From: Ktedonospora formicarum
GTDB taxonomy: Bacteria; Chloroflexota; Ktedonobacteria; Ktedonobacterales; Ktedonobacteraceae
Direction: 5' to 3'
DNA: 64,000 nucleotides
NCBI RefSeq assembly: GCF_016587355.1
Contig: NZ_BNJF01000002.1
Span: forward strand, 868,001 to 932,000
Shown here: positions 7,733 through 16,874 of the stretch, in pieces
Layout: every line of letters starts with the position of its first letter
Position numbering within the stretch: position 1 is the first letter of the stretch
Notes under the pieces: generated by a model
What the model was told of the DNA's origin: nothing
Seen by the model: the letters and a program-made list of their open reading frames with translations, nothing else
The model's database searches: none
Made by a program: the position numbers and the translations under genes

Positions 7733-8206
7733 ATGGCGAACGACGAGACGATACTACCCGAGAAACCTATACCAGATCCCGCACTCAGGCGCCTGGATAA
7801 GTTAGTCGGAACATGGAGTCTCAAGGGACGTACACTAGATGCCCAGGAAGATAATATTCGCGGGCGAACTACCATTGAATGGTTGCCAGGTGGCTTTTTC
7901 CTCGCATTGCGTGGAGAAATAGAGTTCCAGGGCTTTAAGAGTCAGAGTCTCGAAGTCATCGGTTATGATCCAACGACCAGGGGATTCTCCTCAACTGTCT
8001 ATTCGGACATGGGAGGTGTGCCAATGCCCTATTGGTGGGATGTTCAAGATGATGTGGTAACGCACTGGATGGAGGGATCAAAGTACACCGGGACATTCAG
8101 TGAGGATGGTAATGTCCTTAAGGGAGGCTGGCGACCGGATGAGGGCAAGGAAAGTGCTGAAAATGTGGGGTACGATGCGATCATGATTCGAATACTGGAC
8201 GCATAG
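7733..8206 (+). CDS. DUF1579-like protein
   Basis: The protein has 157 residues. The start at 7733 is chosen because AAGGAG lies six bases upstream, while an open frame extending further upstream lacks one. The sequence has the features of the DUF1579-type lipocalin-like fold: a Leu-rich opening (RRLDKLVGTWSLKG), a strand-rich middle with EWLPGGFFL and YDPTTRGFSS, and a closing GxWxP strand. No catalytic residues are evident and there is no signal peptide. Its function is unknown. It is a single-gene unit ending in a hairpin at 8287-8321. Confidence 0.7.
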   Translation: MANDETILPEKPIPDPALRRLDKLVGTWSLKGRTLDAQEDNIRGRTTIEWLPGGFFLALRGEIEFQGFKSQSLEVIGYDPTTRGFSSTVYSDMGGVPMPYWWDVQDDVVTHWMEGSKYTGTFSEDGNVLKGGWRPDEGKESAENVGYDAIMIRILDA

Positions 8207-8286
8207 TTAGGAGATTAGAGCAAATTCGCATAAATGCGCGATTTATATGTTTACTACTTATCAGGGATAGGTTGGTTAGAGAGGCG

Positions 8287-8321
8287 ATGGGGCATGCTCG
8301 CTTAGAAGGAGCATGCCCCAT
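8287..8321. terminator. Bidirectional hairpin terminator
   Basis: A perfect 13-bp stem (ATGGGGCATGCTC/GAGCATGCCCCAT) with a 9-base loop separates two convergent genes. Confidence 0.75.
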
Positions 8322-8324
8322 TTA

Positions 8325-8615
8325 TCAATTCTGAGAGGTTCTGGTGAATTTCTGCATGGCATAGAGAATAAGGCCTGCTCGACCATTCTCAGCCCTAAGC
8401 TCATGTTGATGTGCGAGCGTGTTTTGCTGATTGCGTGTTTCCAGGGAGAGAGTATGGCGCTTATGTCTGGTAAGGTAGAGAATCAGGAAGCCCAGCGTGG
8501 GTAGAATCAAGGCTCCTACTAAGGCGGCATTCCCATTCCCAAGTGGGATGAAGCTTCCGATGATGGCACCGGCGATCAGTCCCAGGACGACTATCGCGAT
8601 ATTGACATATTTCAT
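8325..8615 (-). CDS. Small two-helix membrane protein
   Basis: The protein has 96 residues. The start at 8615 (MKYVNIAIVVLGLI) is chosen because GGAG lies eight bases upstream, whereas the frame extending further upstream has no ribosome site. Two hydrophobic segments (about residues 5-20 and 28-43) are separated by a short polar turn. A basic, hydrophilic tail of about 50 residues rich in Arg, His and Gln follows, presumably cytoplasmic. No family is recognised and no function is proposed. It converges on the DUF1579-like gene. Confidence 0.6.
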   Translation of the reverse strand: MKYVNIAIVVLGLIAGAIIGSFIPLGNGNAALVGALILPTLGFLILYLTRHKRHTLSLETRNQQNTLAHQHELRAENGRAGLILYAMQKFTRTSQN

Positions 8616-8894
8616 ACGAAACTCCATTAGCTTGAATGAAGCGAAATTATCCAAGCTTCTTGTAAGCTTGCTACTACTATAATACGACGTAAAAGTGGGC
8701 AAAACAACAAAAGCTCGGAATAATCCTGTGGCTTTTTTTGCTTCATTAAGCGAACCATTAAGCAAAGAGGAATTGGGAATAGATAAGGCTCAGGTATGAG
8801 TGTGCCAGAGAGAGGATGTTTGCTATAATCTGGCTGGTATCTCCTTAAAGATGATAGGCTGAAAGATATGTATTAGCCCTCATTCGAGGTCCAG

Positions 8895-8943
8895 GCACAT
8901 TATATTTGGTACGAGCAAAAGCTTAGCGCCAAATATAATGTGC
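8895..8943. terminator. AT-rich inverted repeat, 15-bp stem
   Basis: GCACATTATATTTGG pairs perfectly with CCAAATATAATGTGC over a 19-base loop. It lies in a 436-bp gap between divergent genes, upstream of the peptide-binding protein gene. It has no T tract, so it may be an operator or leader hairpin rather than a terminator. Confidence 0.4.
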
Positions 8944-9051
8944 TTGCATCTTGCCTATGGATGTGCTTCTTTTATACCTGGCTGTATGGTTATGCTGACT
9001 CTCATAGAGAGTGGTATGTTAGTTGTGTTACGCAGCGGGTAAAAATGGTTT

Positions 9052-10857
9052 ATGGAGTTTGGACGGTATATGGCGATAAAGTTCTTGTGCAGGGGAATCG
9101 CAGCTAGGCGAGCGCGTTCGTCGCGTTTGTGTATCTTTGCTTTTCTTATATTCATGCTTATGGGGTGCGCGCAGCAGGGAAGTCTACTGAGTGGACCCAA
9201 TGCACCGCTGGGAGTGGATCAGCAGACGGGTATCATTCCGGCGGTTGGCGAGAATAGCCAGACAGACTTTAGCAGCCTGGACCCGGCGCAGGCGGGTGAT
9301 CGAGCATCACTACTGGTAACGAATATGACATCAACAGGGTTGGTGAGCCTGGATAATAAATTACAGGTTCGCCCGCAACTCGCAACTAGCTATACGGCGA
9401 CAGATGGTGGGCTGACCTGGACTTTTACGCTGAAGCCTGGATTGATGTTTAATGATGGTTCTCACCTTACCGCTCAGGACGTGATTTACAGCCTGAATCG
9501 GGCGCTCCAGCCTCTTACCGCCTCACCTACAGCTTCGACCTTCCTGGGGGCTATCAAGGATGCGGATAAACTACGTAGTGGGCAGGTGCAGACATTGATC
9601 GGTGACAGCTTACTCGCGCCAGATGAGCGAACTGTGATTATCAAGCTGGCTCAACCAGATCTCTCATTCTTATCGGCACTGAGCAATAGTTGTGCCTTTG
9701 TGGTGAAGAAGCAGCTTGTAGAGCGGTACGGCTCCGACTGGACCAGTCATATGAGCGAGGGGGGAAGTTCTGGCCCCTGGTTTATTGAGCATTCAATCAA
9801 GCAGGCGACACGCTATATTGTGTTAAAGCCCAATTCTCATTACTATGGTGCTAAACCACGCCTGAATAAGGCTATTGTGACCTTTTATATCAATGCCCAG
9901 ACGGTATACCGTGCCTATGAAGCCAATCAGGTTGATATCGCGCCTGTGCCCGCTAGCTTGATGGCACGTGCGCGGGGATTGGGTGGTAGTCAGTTGCGCC
10001 AAACTCCGGGCTTGCTGACATATTATTATGCGCTGAACTACCTTGTGAAGCCGTTAGATAACATCAAAGTGCGCCAGGCATTGGCTCTGGCTATTAACAA
10101 AGACGTGCTAGCGCGCACGATTTATGATGGAACCATGCGTCCGACCAATAATATTATTCCCTCGGGCATTCCTGGCTATGCGCCTACACTGACAGGGCCA
10201 GATGGTGTGACCACTACTATGGGGAATGAGCAGAGGTCTCGCCAGTTGCTTGATGAGGGTTTGCAGGAGGAGGGGTTGACGCGTGATGTGTTCAGGAATA
10301 TAAACTTTGAGGTCTACAGTGGTATCCCCTCGGATGCGAATATCAAGGATGAGTACAACGCTATCCGTACGATGTGGAAGGACGTACTGAATATTGACGT
10401 GAGGATTAATGATGTCAATGGCGCGAAGTATTATGGAGATATTCAGAATACGCTGAACAATCCACAAGGACTAGGGATCTGGCGTCTTAGCTGGAACGTT
10501 GACTATCCTGACCCTCACGCGACGCTTGCGCCTCAGTTTGGGCGTGGTACGCCAAATAACGCCCAGAATTATGGTCAGAATAGCGCTAGTGACTCCTCTC
10601 AACAACAGGAGACCCAGGCGATGATGGCTCAGGCTGATAGTATTGCTGATCAGCAGCAGCGTTATAGCCGGTATGCCGAAATTGAGCAGCGCCTTATTAA
10701 TGATGTGGCATGGATACCACTATTTCAGAACGTGAAGTCCTTTGTAGTCAAACCATGTCTGCAAGGTTGGAATATCAGTGCTCTCGATCAGCTTCCCCCG
10801 GATGATTGGTCTGGTGTATACCTGAGCAAAAATGGGGCTTGCGCGCACAATGTGTAG
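9052..10857 (+). CDS. Peptide/nickel-type ABC transporter substrate-binding lipoprotein (SBP_bac_5)
   Basis: The 601-residue protein has a long basic N-terminus, a hydrophobic stretch and a lipobox LMGC (Cys at about residue 39), so it is predicted to be a lipoprotein on the outer face of the membrane. The mature part follows the OppA/DppA plan: SLDPAQAGDRAS, then WTFTLKPGLMFNDGSHLTAQDVIYSLNRAL, and later VRQALALAINKDVLA. Such proteins deliver oligopeptides or similar ligands to an ABC permease. No permease or ATPase gene is adjacent, so it is an orphan here. ATG at 9070 is an alternative start giving a more usual signal peptide. Confidence 0.85.
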   Translation: MEFGRYMAIKFLCRGIAARRARSSRLCIFAFLIFMLMGCAQQGSLLSGPNAPLGVDQQTGIIPAVGENSQTDFSSLDPAQAGDRASLLVTNMTSTGLVSLDNKLQVRPQLATSYTATDGGLTWTFTLKPGLMFNDGSHLTAQDVIYSLNRALQPLTASPTASTFLGAIKDADKLRSGQVQTLIGDSLLAPDERTVIIKLAQPDLSFLSALSNSCAFVVKKQLVERYGSDWTSHMSEGGSSGPWFIEHSIKQATRYIVLKPNSHYYGAKPRLNKAIVTFYINAQTVYRAYEANQVDIAPVPASLMARARGLGGSQLRQTPGLLTYYYALNYLVKPLDNIKVRQALALAINKDVLARTIYDGTMRPTNNIIPSGIPGYAPTLTGPDGVTTTMGNEQRSRQLLDEGLQEEGLTRDVFRNINFEVYSGIPSDANIKDEYNAIRTMWKDVLNIDVRINDVNGAKYYGDIQNTLNNPQGLGIWRLSWNVDYPDPHATLAPQFGRGTPNNAQNYGQNSASDSSQQQETQAMMAQADSIADQQQRYSRYAEIEQRLINDVAWIPLFQNVKSFVVKPCLQGWNISALDQLPPDDWSGVYLSKNGACAHNV

Positions 10858-10912
10858 GGAGCGTAAGGACGTGTTTGCTCAAGTGTGATTGGATATGCAG
10901 GCATTTGTGACT

Positions 10913-10961
10913 GGGGAGCTAGTAGTTGTTTCTCAAACAAAGAGACGACTACTAGCTCCCC
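10913..10961 (+). terminator. Hairpin terminator after the peptide-binding protein gene
   Basis: GGGGAGCTAGTAGT pairs with ACTACTAGCTCCCC, and the stem extends inward with two wobble positions. CCGTTTT follows. Confidence 0.65.
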
Positions 10962-11056
10962 CGTTTTAAGCTGCTACCAATCATGAATGGTAGCCTACAC
11001 TTTCTCAAGTGAGGTACGAGATCTTGATTTTTGTTATTTCTGATGCTACAATTGTT

Positions 11057-11071
11057 TCTAACAAAGTTAGA
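11057..11071. promoter_or_regulatory. TetR operator copy 1, TCTAAC-AAA-GTTAGA
   Basis: A perfect inverted repeat lies 22 bp before the TTG start of the TetR gene. The identical 15-mer recurs at 11727-11741, in front of the next gene. Duplication in front of both genes of the pair indicates autoregulation and control of the neighbour. Confidence 0.7.
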
Positions 11072-11092
11072 TTTTCTTACAGGAGTAAAAAA

Positions 11093-11710
11093 TTGAATTT
11101 GAAGAAGCGGCGTGATTTGGAGAAGCAGGCTATGAGGCGGGGGATTTTGGACGCGGCGCGGCGTTTGGCTCGGCGGGAGGATTGGTCAGCGGTCACGATT
11201 CGCAAGATAGCTGAGCAGATACAATATAGTTCGCCTATGGTGTATGAGTATTTCTCCAGTAAGGATGATCTTCTGCTTGCGCTGCTACGAGAGGGTTTTA
11301 GCGAGCTAGCTGCGACGATGCGGCATGCCAGTCAGGCGGCGGTGGAGCCCGAGGAGCATCTTTTGCGGATTGGCGACGCTTATTGCCAGTTTGCACGTGC
11401 GTACCCTGAACTTTATCAGGTGATGCATGGATTGGGAGGGGTGCCTCTGGATTCGCAGGCACGTATGCAGGCAGCATATGAAGTATGTCAGATTACATTA
11501 GAGGCTCTAGAGGTGTGGGCAAAAGCGAAGGAAGTCACGTTGAAGAATCCAGAGGAGGCGGTAGAACTACTCTGGGCCTGTTTGCATGGGCTTGTTAGCT
11601 TATATGTTATGGGCCGCTCACAGGAGGAGAGCCTCCGTGTAGAGTTGATGGCTCGGCAAGTTGGGCACAGTCTATTGAATACATGGAGCTTTTCCGGTGG
11701 ACCAGGCTAG
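11093..11710 (+). CDS. TetR-family transcriptional regulator
   Basis: The protein has 205 residues if it begins at TTG 11093, chosen because AGGAG lies seven bases upstream. An upstream ATG in the same frame would read through the operator. The N-terminal DNA-binding domain shows the TetR pattern VTIRKIAEQIQYSSPMVYEY (about residues 35-55). The remainder is a helical ligand-binding domain of the WHG/TetR_C type. It lies upstream of an NAD-binding protein gene, and both carry the same 15-bp palindrome in front of them. The inducer is unknown. Confidence 0.85.
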   Translation: MNLKKRRDLEKQAMRRGILDAARRLARREDWSAVTIRKIAEQIQYSSPMVYEYFSSKDDLLLALLREGFSELAATMRHASQAAVEPEEHLLRIGDAYCQFARAYPELYQVMHGLGGVPLDSQARMQAAYEVCQITLEALEVWAKAKEVTLKNPEEAVELLWACLHGLVSLYVMGRSQEESLRVELMARQVGHSLLNTWSFSGGPG

Positions 11711-11726
11711 TAGCTTGTTTTTTTAA

Positions 11727-11741
11727 TCTAACAAAGTTAGA
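11727..11741. promoter_or_regulatory. TetR operator copy 2, TCTAAC-AAA-GTTAGA
   Basis: This is an exact copy of the palindrome at 11057-11071. It lies between the TetR gene's stop codon and the Shine-Dalgarno of the downstream NAD-binding protein gene. Confidence 0.7.
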
Positions 11742-11775
11742 AAATTTATCAACGTTAAGAAAAAGGAGCTTGAAA

Positions 11776-12735
11776 ATGAGCACGGAGAATCAATTGCATG
11801 TAATCTTTGGGACAGGACCGGTTGGAGTATCGCTGGCAGAAGAATTGATCGCTCGGGGTAAGCATGTGCGTCTGGTTAATCGGAGTGGAAAAGGGAATGT
11901 ACCAGAGGGCGCGGAACTGGTGGCTGGAGATGCCTCAAAGTTGGCCACTGCTCAGGAGGTCAGTCAGGGGGCAGAGGTCATTTATAACGCGACCCATGCA
12001 CCCTATGAAACTTGGCCTGAGATCCTACCTCGCTTGCAGGAGAACATGATTGAAAGCGCCGCAGCTTTCGGGGCAAAATTAGTTGTGATTGATACACTCT
12101 ATCTGTATGGGGAAACCCATGGGCGTCCTATGACTGAGAATACGCCTCACGTTGCTACCTCACGTAAAGGAAGATTACGAGCACAATTAGCCTGGGGCTA
12201 TCTACAGGCACATCGCGTTGGTAAGATACGGGTTGCTCTAGGACGGGCTGCTGACTTCTTCGGGCCGAGTGTACTCAATTCAACCCTGGGCCAGTTTGTT
12301 TTTCCTGGCGCGCTTAAGGGTGAGCCTGTTCTGGCGCTTGGAGATATCGATTTGCCCCACAGCTATAGCTATATGCCGGATATCGCGCGTGGTCTGGCTA
12401 CGTTAGGTGAGAATGATGAGGCGTTGGGTAAGGAGTGGCTCTTGCCAGTTGTTCCTGCTGTCTCAACGCGCGAAGTACTCAAGCTGATTTCGGAGGAGCT
12501 TGGATATCCTCTTGGGATCTTCACAGTAGATTCCATCGAGAAGGCACGCGAACAGAGGATTTTCGATGAAACTTTTGTCTCAGAGTATGAGGAGCTCTTC
12601 TACCAATACAAAGAGCCGCAAATCGTCGATTCCCATGCTATAGAGGAGGCTTTTGGTTTGCGTGCGACACCACTTAAGGAAGCTCTGAGTACGACTATTC
12701 GCTGGTATAAGAAGCAGGCAGGTGAAGATAGGTAA
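11776..12735 (+). CDS. NAD(P)-binding epimerase/dehydratase-family protein
   Basis: The protein has 319 residues. The start is set by AAGGAG just upstream of ATG 11776. The N-terminus has the Rossmann pattern VIFGTGPVGVSLAEEL followed by a basic strand end (VRLVNRSGK), which suggests NADP preference. The extended-SDR (NAD-dependent epimerase) plan is recognisable through YNATHAPYETW, the LYLYGET segment and the late SYMPDIARGLATL region. The canonical YxxxK catalytic pair is not obvious, so it may be an atypical SDR that binds nucleotide without epimerase chemistry. It is probably repressed by the upstream TetR. Confidence 0.75.
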   Translation: MSTENQLHVIFGTGPVGVSLAEELIARGKHVRLVNRSGKGNVPEGAELVAGDASKLATAQEVSQGAEVIYNATHAPYETWPEILPRLQENMIESAAAFGAKLVVIDTLYLYGETHGRPMTENTPHVATSRKGRLRAQLAWGYLQAHRVGKIRVALGRAADFFGPSVLNSTLGQFVFPGALKGEPVLALGDIDLPHSYSYMPDIARGLATLGENDEALGKEWLLPVVPAVSTREVLKLISEELGYPLGIFTVDSIEKAREQRIFDETFVSEYEELFYQYKEPQIVDSHAIEEAFGLRATPLKEALSTTIRWYKKQAGEDR

Positions 12736-12801
12736 ACCGACATATCAAGTTAAATGTAGATTGTCATAAGGAGGCAGGCGACGCTCAGAACTTTCTAATG
12801 G

Positions 12802-12854
12802 AAAAGGGACAGATATAAGTGCTAAATCTTTCGGCATTTATATCTGTCCCTTTT
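12802..12854. terminator. Bidirectional terminator hairpin
   Basis: AAAAGGGACAGATATA pairs with TATATCTGTCCCTTTT, with A and T tracts outside. It separates the NAD-binding protein gene from the convergent membrane protein gene. Confidence 0.75.
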
Positions 12855-12867
12855 TAAAATTAGAGGA

Positions 12868-13557
12868 CTAGTTGAGGAGATTGCGGATGGTGAGGCCAGA
12901 GCGTTCAACGACAGGGCTGAGAGTGCGTAGAAGGATTGGGCCAATGATAAGGGTGACAACGATGTTGGAGATTGACCATACCAACCAGCCAGGGAGGAGC
13001 GTGTCGGCGGGGGCAGTGCCCGAGGCGACAAGGATGAAGTTACCATAGAGGCCACCGATGATATTACCTGGTAGCACGGCGCAGCAGACGAAGAAGATAA
13101 AGCCGCGCAGCGTCAGGATATCTTTACCAATGGAGCTAACGCCGAAGCGAGACGCGAACAAGCGATACAGCAGCATGGGTAGCCCCAACTGGATCAGGTC
13201 AACGGTACCAAACCAGAGCGCGACGGGCAGGGGAAGTGGCTGGGGGGCGAGTAGACCCGCACCCAGGAAGTTGCCAAGATAGGCGATGACAAAGGCCCAG
13301 CCGCCAAACCAGAGCGCGAAAGGAATGCCAAAGCCTATGGCGACGAAGAGTGCTGAAACCAGGGGGATACCGGATGGTATCGGGATTGAAAGCCATGAGA
13401 GCACCGTATACACGGCGGCTGCGACGGCGACGGCGACCAGTTGCCCCAATGCCGGAAGACCAGTGTAGCGAAGGCTGTAGCTTACGCGTGCAGGCTGTTC
13501 TTCCGCTACAAAGTCTGCGGGGGCGTCGAGGCGTTCTTTAGGCATTGAGTTTTCCAT
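12868..13557 (-). CDS. Polytopic membrane protein, MASE1-like
   Basis: The protein has 229 residues with about 30 soluble N-terminal residues, then about six hydrophobic segments. Conserved-looking turns such as GIPFALWFGGWAFVIAYLGN and a closing WSISNIVVTLIIGPILL recall the MASE1 integral membrane sensor fold or an ECF transporter S component. No signalling domain is attached, so if it is MASE1-like it is a stand-alone membrane domain. AAAGGA lies 13 bases upstream of the ATG. Function unknown. Confidence 0.5.
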   Translation of the reverse strand: MENSMPKERLDAPADFVAEEQPARVSYSLRYTGLPALGQLVAVAVAAAVYTVLSWLSIPIPSGIPLVSALFVAIGFGIPFALWFGGWAFVIAYLGNFLGAGLLAPQPLPLPVALWFGTVDLIQLGLPMLLYRLFASRFGVSSIGKDILTLRGFIFFVCCAVLPGNIIGGLYGNFILVASGTAPADTLLPGWLVWSISNIVVTLIIGPILLRTLSPVVERSGLTIRNLLN

Positions 13558-13658
13558 GAAAATAGGCGTCCTTTCCGTAAATGATGGAACACAATAATGT
13601 GTGAAGATACAGATACTACTATCTATATTAACTCATAAAGGGTGAGTAATTTACTCAT

Positions 13659-15185
13659 TTACATGAGATGGGCAATAGCTGGTTTGCCGCGACGCAGAGT
13701 AAGACGGCGTAAAGTATCGATTTGTGCCATGACAGCCTGAGTGTTGGCGACAGGCTCTGGGAGCGCGGGTGTGTCGGGCAGATCGTGGCGGCAGCGTTCG
13801 CGAATCTCATGCGCCAGTTCGGTTTCGTCCAGGCGTGTTAGATGTCCTTGTTCGACAACAACCTCACCATGCACGATGACAGTTTCTACAGCAGGTCCGG
13901 GCTCGCAATAGACGAGGTGGAGATAGGGGTCGCGTAAGGGCAGGAAGGCCGTACTGCTCAGGTCCAACATTACAAGATCCGCCAGTTGCCCTGACGCAAT
14001 TGTGCCTAACTCTGTGGATTGACCAAGCGCGGAGGCTCCACCAGTGGTAGCTGCCGAGAAAATCGCAGCCGCGCTCGGCCATTGCTTATAGTCTAACCTG
14101 GGATAATTGTGGAGCAGTCCTGCCAGTTTGAGCACACTGAACATGTTCTGGTTGTCATTGCTAGCGGAGCCGTCGCAGCCAAGAGATACGCTTACACCCA
14201 GGTCGAGTGCGCGCTTGAGTGGGAAGCGACCGCTGCCTAAGCGCAGATTGCTTACCGGGTTATGTACCAGGGTCGCGCCTGAGAGAGCGATGCGTTCCAG
14301 GTCACCAGGAGCCAGCCAGATAGCGTGCGCTAGCGAGGTTCCAGGACGTAGGACGTTCTGATCCGCCAGATAGGCGATGCCATCTTTTCCAAGATAGTCA
14401 CGGATGATCTGAGCTTGCAGGGCTGTCTCTACGGCATGGATATGTAGCCCTGTTTCGTAGTGATCAGCTAAATCATTGCAGTGAGCTAGAAGCGTTTGGC
14501 TACACCAGTGGATACCGCTGGGTCCGACCAGGCAGCGCAGGCGACCAGACGCGGTATTATGCCAGCGCGCGATAAACTGCTCAAGTGTGTCTAGCTGCTC
14601 TTCAATAGGGGGCCAGAGGTCAAAGCGATCAGTAAAGGGATGCTCGGGAAAATCGAAACCTTGCTGTAGGCCACTGGTAAGTAGGAGATCCTGGTCCTCA
14701 ATTGATGGCGCGACCGCTGCGCGTATGCCCACGTCTTCATATGCCTGCATGACCGCGTTAAGAAAGGGTTCTGAGACGCCCGAGGGTGTCCAGAGGTGGT
14801 CAAGCACTGTCGTAGTGCCACTTTTAAGCATCTCCAGCGCGCCAAGGGCGGCACTCAGGTAGGCCATACGTGGCGTCCACTCAAAGGTGTTACCGAAGAG
14901 GGGAACTAGCCAGAGTTCAAGTGGTAGAGATGGAGATGTTGCTTTGAGTACATTCTCCAGCGAGTGAGTGTGGGCATTAATCATCCCCGGTATGACCAGG
15001 CGATCTTGACCTGCGAGCACTCGGTCGATCTGTAAGGGATTATAGCAGAGGGTGCCAGCGGGTCCGACCTCCTGAATATGGTTCCCAATAATTAAGATAT
15101 CCTGATCATAAAGCAGGTGGTTGGGCTCTGTGGGCGCGAGCAGGGCACAGCCCTGAATGAGTGTATAAGTTGCTGGATTATGCAT
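13659..15185 (-). CDS. Amidohydrolase-family deaminase/hydrolase (MtaD/SsnA/ATZ group)
   Basis: The protein has 508 residues. The start at 15185 (MHNPATYTLIQG) has GAGG upstream. An in-frame extension upstream would overlap the kinase-like gene. It shows the metal-binding HxH in VIPGMINAHTHSLEN and later metal ligands in HIHAVET and SLGCDGSASND, the pattern of the ATZ/SsnA/guanine deaminase-type metal-dependent hydrolases. Such enzymes remove amino groups or halide from N-heterocycles in the cytosol. The exact substrate cannot be read from sequence. It lies 14 bp downstream of the pseudokinase gene, probably in one operon. Confidence 0.8.
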   Translation of the reverse strand: MHNPATYTLIQGCALLAPTEPNHLLYDQDILIIGNHIQEVGPAGTLCYNPLQIDRVLAGQDRLVIPGMINAHTHSLENVLKATSPSLPLELWLVPLFGNTFEWTPRMAYLSAALGALEMLKSGTTTVLDHLWTPSGVSEPFLNAVMQAYEDVGIRAAVAPSIEDQDLLLTSGLQQGFDFPEHPFTDRFDLWPPIEEQLDTLEQFIARWHNTASGRLRCLVGPSGIHWCSQTLLAHCNDLADHYETGLHIHAVETALQAQIIRDYLGKDGIAYLADQNVLRPGTSLAHAIWLAPGDLERIALSGATLVHNPVSNLRLGSGRFPLKRALDLGVSVSLGCDGSASNDNQNMFSVLKLAGLLHNYPRLDYKQWPSAAAIFSAATTGGASALGQSTELGTIASGQLADLVMLDLSSTAFLPLRDPYLHLVYCEPGPAVETVIVHGEVVVEQGHLTRLDETELAHEIRERCRHDLPDTPALPEPVANTQAVMAQIDTLRRLTLRRGKPAIAHLM

Positions 15186-15199
15186 TACGTGCCTCGTTT

Positions 15200-16795
15200 C
15201 TAAGAGTCGAGTTGGTCGGCGCGCTCGTAGCATTCGATAGCTTCCTGGCGTCGACCGAGGGAATCGAGAACGGTGCCACGATTCAGCCATGTGGCTGAGT
15301 CGTTGGGATTGAGTGAAAGTGCTTGCTCGTAAGATGAGAGCGCTTCCTTGTATTGTTCGAGTGCGAAGTGGGCATCGCCGAGGGCTTGCCAGAGTGTTGA
15401 GCGGTAGTTGTCGAGAGCAAGGGCCTGGCGATAGGCGCGCACGGCTCCGGCAAAGTCATGTTCTGTAAAGAGTTTGCCGCCGCGCTTCTCCCATTCATCG
15501 GCAGGCGAGACAGGTTGTGAGGCGGCGAGGCTGTAGTTGAGCATCTTGTTGTATTGCGAGCGTGCATCGCTGGAGGTTGTGACCGGCACACTGTGATAAC
15601 CTGCTGTAGTGTTTCTAACCTGGGATGGTGAGCTAGAACTGTGATAACCCGCTGTGGTGTTTCTGGCTTGAAAGGGTGAGCTGTAGCCTCCATAGCTGCC
15701 AGAGCTAGCGAGCGATGGATAAGCAGGATTGCTCCCTGTTGATGGTGTAAGGGATGCGTAGACAGCGGAACTGATGTTGTTTGGGCTACTTATGCGACCT
15801 GCTGGACGAGAACCTGAATCCTGTAATTGGTTCAGCAATTCGTGAATGAAGCTCTCAATGCTGGCGAAGCGCTGTTCGGGCCTAGTTTGAGATGCGTGGC
15901 GTAGAATTGGCAGTGTTCGTTCGTATTCATTCGGCTGAAGCAGGCGTGTGAAGAGCAATTGACAGATCTGGGCCAACATATATTGATCGTTGGCTGGCGA
16001 GAGTGCTTGCCAGAACTGGCGCCAGTCACCCATTCGTGTTCCGTGCTGTACGATGCCTTCCAGTTCGGGCGCGAGATATGGCGCGAATGGGGGATGAAGA
16101 CGGGCCAGGCCGAAATCCCCAACCCAGAGGCGGTCTCGCCCATCGAGCAAAATATTTCCCGGTGTCAGCGCACCATGAACCAGATTACGGGCGTGGGCTG
16201 CGTTTAGGGCCGACCCCATCTGTTGAATGAGTTTTCCGATGTGGGCGCGAAGCGAGAGACCGCGCTCCTGTATTGCCTGCTGAGCCTCAGGCTTTTCATA
16301 GTAGGCGATGAACTGGGAGAGATTTGCATTGGTGTACTGACAGAGAGTCAGTAAGTACGGTTCAGCACTGCTATATGCGTTAATTAGTTCATGTAAGGGG
16401 CGCTGCTGTGCTGGTTGATGGCTTGGTTGCCAGTGGGTGCAGCTAGAGATAGGTAAGATCGAGCTATGGTTGAGCAGGGAGGCCGTGCGTACCTCTTGGC
16501 GAGCCTGCTCCCATAGCATGATGCTCATTGGGTCCGGGGCGAAGAGCTTGAGCACGACCTGTTGTTTCGAGCGTATGTGTAGTGCGAGGTAGGCATGACC
16601 GCTACGCCCACTCCCCAGGCAACGTAATACCTGATAGATACCCAATTGCGCGCCCGAAGCTAGATAGCCACAAAGGGGGCAAACTTCCTCCTCTGCTTTT
16701 AGCGGATGGTGCTCACTGCCCAGGCAGAAGAGGGTCGCGCCGTCGCGCACGCCTGAGGTGCGAATGCCGCTTGTCTGGTTCCATTGTGATTCCAT
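15200..16795 (-). CDS. Ser/Thr protein kinase-like protein with C-terminal TPRs, probable pseudokinase
   Basis: The 531-residue protein opens with a cysteine cluster (C24...C39-P-L-C42) like a zinc ribbon. A kinase fold follows at about 52-320, and TPRs fill about 445-531 (EWEKRGGKLFTEHDF, YKEALSSYEQALSLNPN, RRQEAIECYERA). The ATP-binding Lys (VVLKLF, K83) and DFG (227-229) are kept. The catalytic loop, however, reads HGALTPGN (from H207) instead of HRDxKPxN, so both the catalytic Asp and Lys are replaced. A linker rich in Ser, Thr and Gly separates kinase and TPRs. I infer a scaffold or regulated adaptor rather than an active kinase. It is followed by the amidohydrolase. Confidence 0.8.
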   Translation of the reverse strand: MESQWNQTSGIRTSGVRDGATLFCLGSEHHPLKAEEEVCPLCGYLASGAQLGIYQVLRCLGSGRSGHAYLALHIRSKQQVVLKLFAPDPMSIMLWEQARQEVRTASLLNHSSILPISSCTHWQPSHQPAQQRPLHELINAYSSAEPYLLTLCQYTNANLSQFIAYYEKPEAQQAIQERGLSLRAHIGKLIQQMGSALNAAHARNLVHGALTPGNILLDGRDRLWVGDFGLARLHPPFAPYLAPELEGIVQHGTRMGDWRQFWQALSPANDQYMLAQICQLLFTRLLQPNEYERTLPILRHASQTRPEQRFASIESFIHELLNQLQDSGSRPAGRISSPNNISSAVYASLTPSTGSNPAYPSLASSGSYGGYSSPFQARNTTAGYHSSSSPSQVRNTTAGYHSVPVTTSSDARSQYNKMLNYSLAASQPVSPADEWEKRGGKLFTEHDFAGAVRAYRQALALDNYRSTLWQALGDAHFALEQYKEALSSYEQALSLNPNDSATWLNRGTVLDSLGRRQEAIECYERADQLDS

Positions 16796-16874
16796 CTCGA
16801 TCTAACCTTTCTCCGGACGCTGTCAACAGAATGGGGGATGTGGCGCTAGCTCAAGCTTAGCGCCATTTAAGAGC

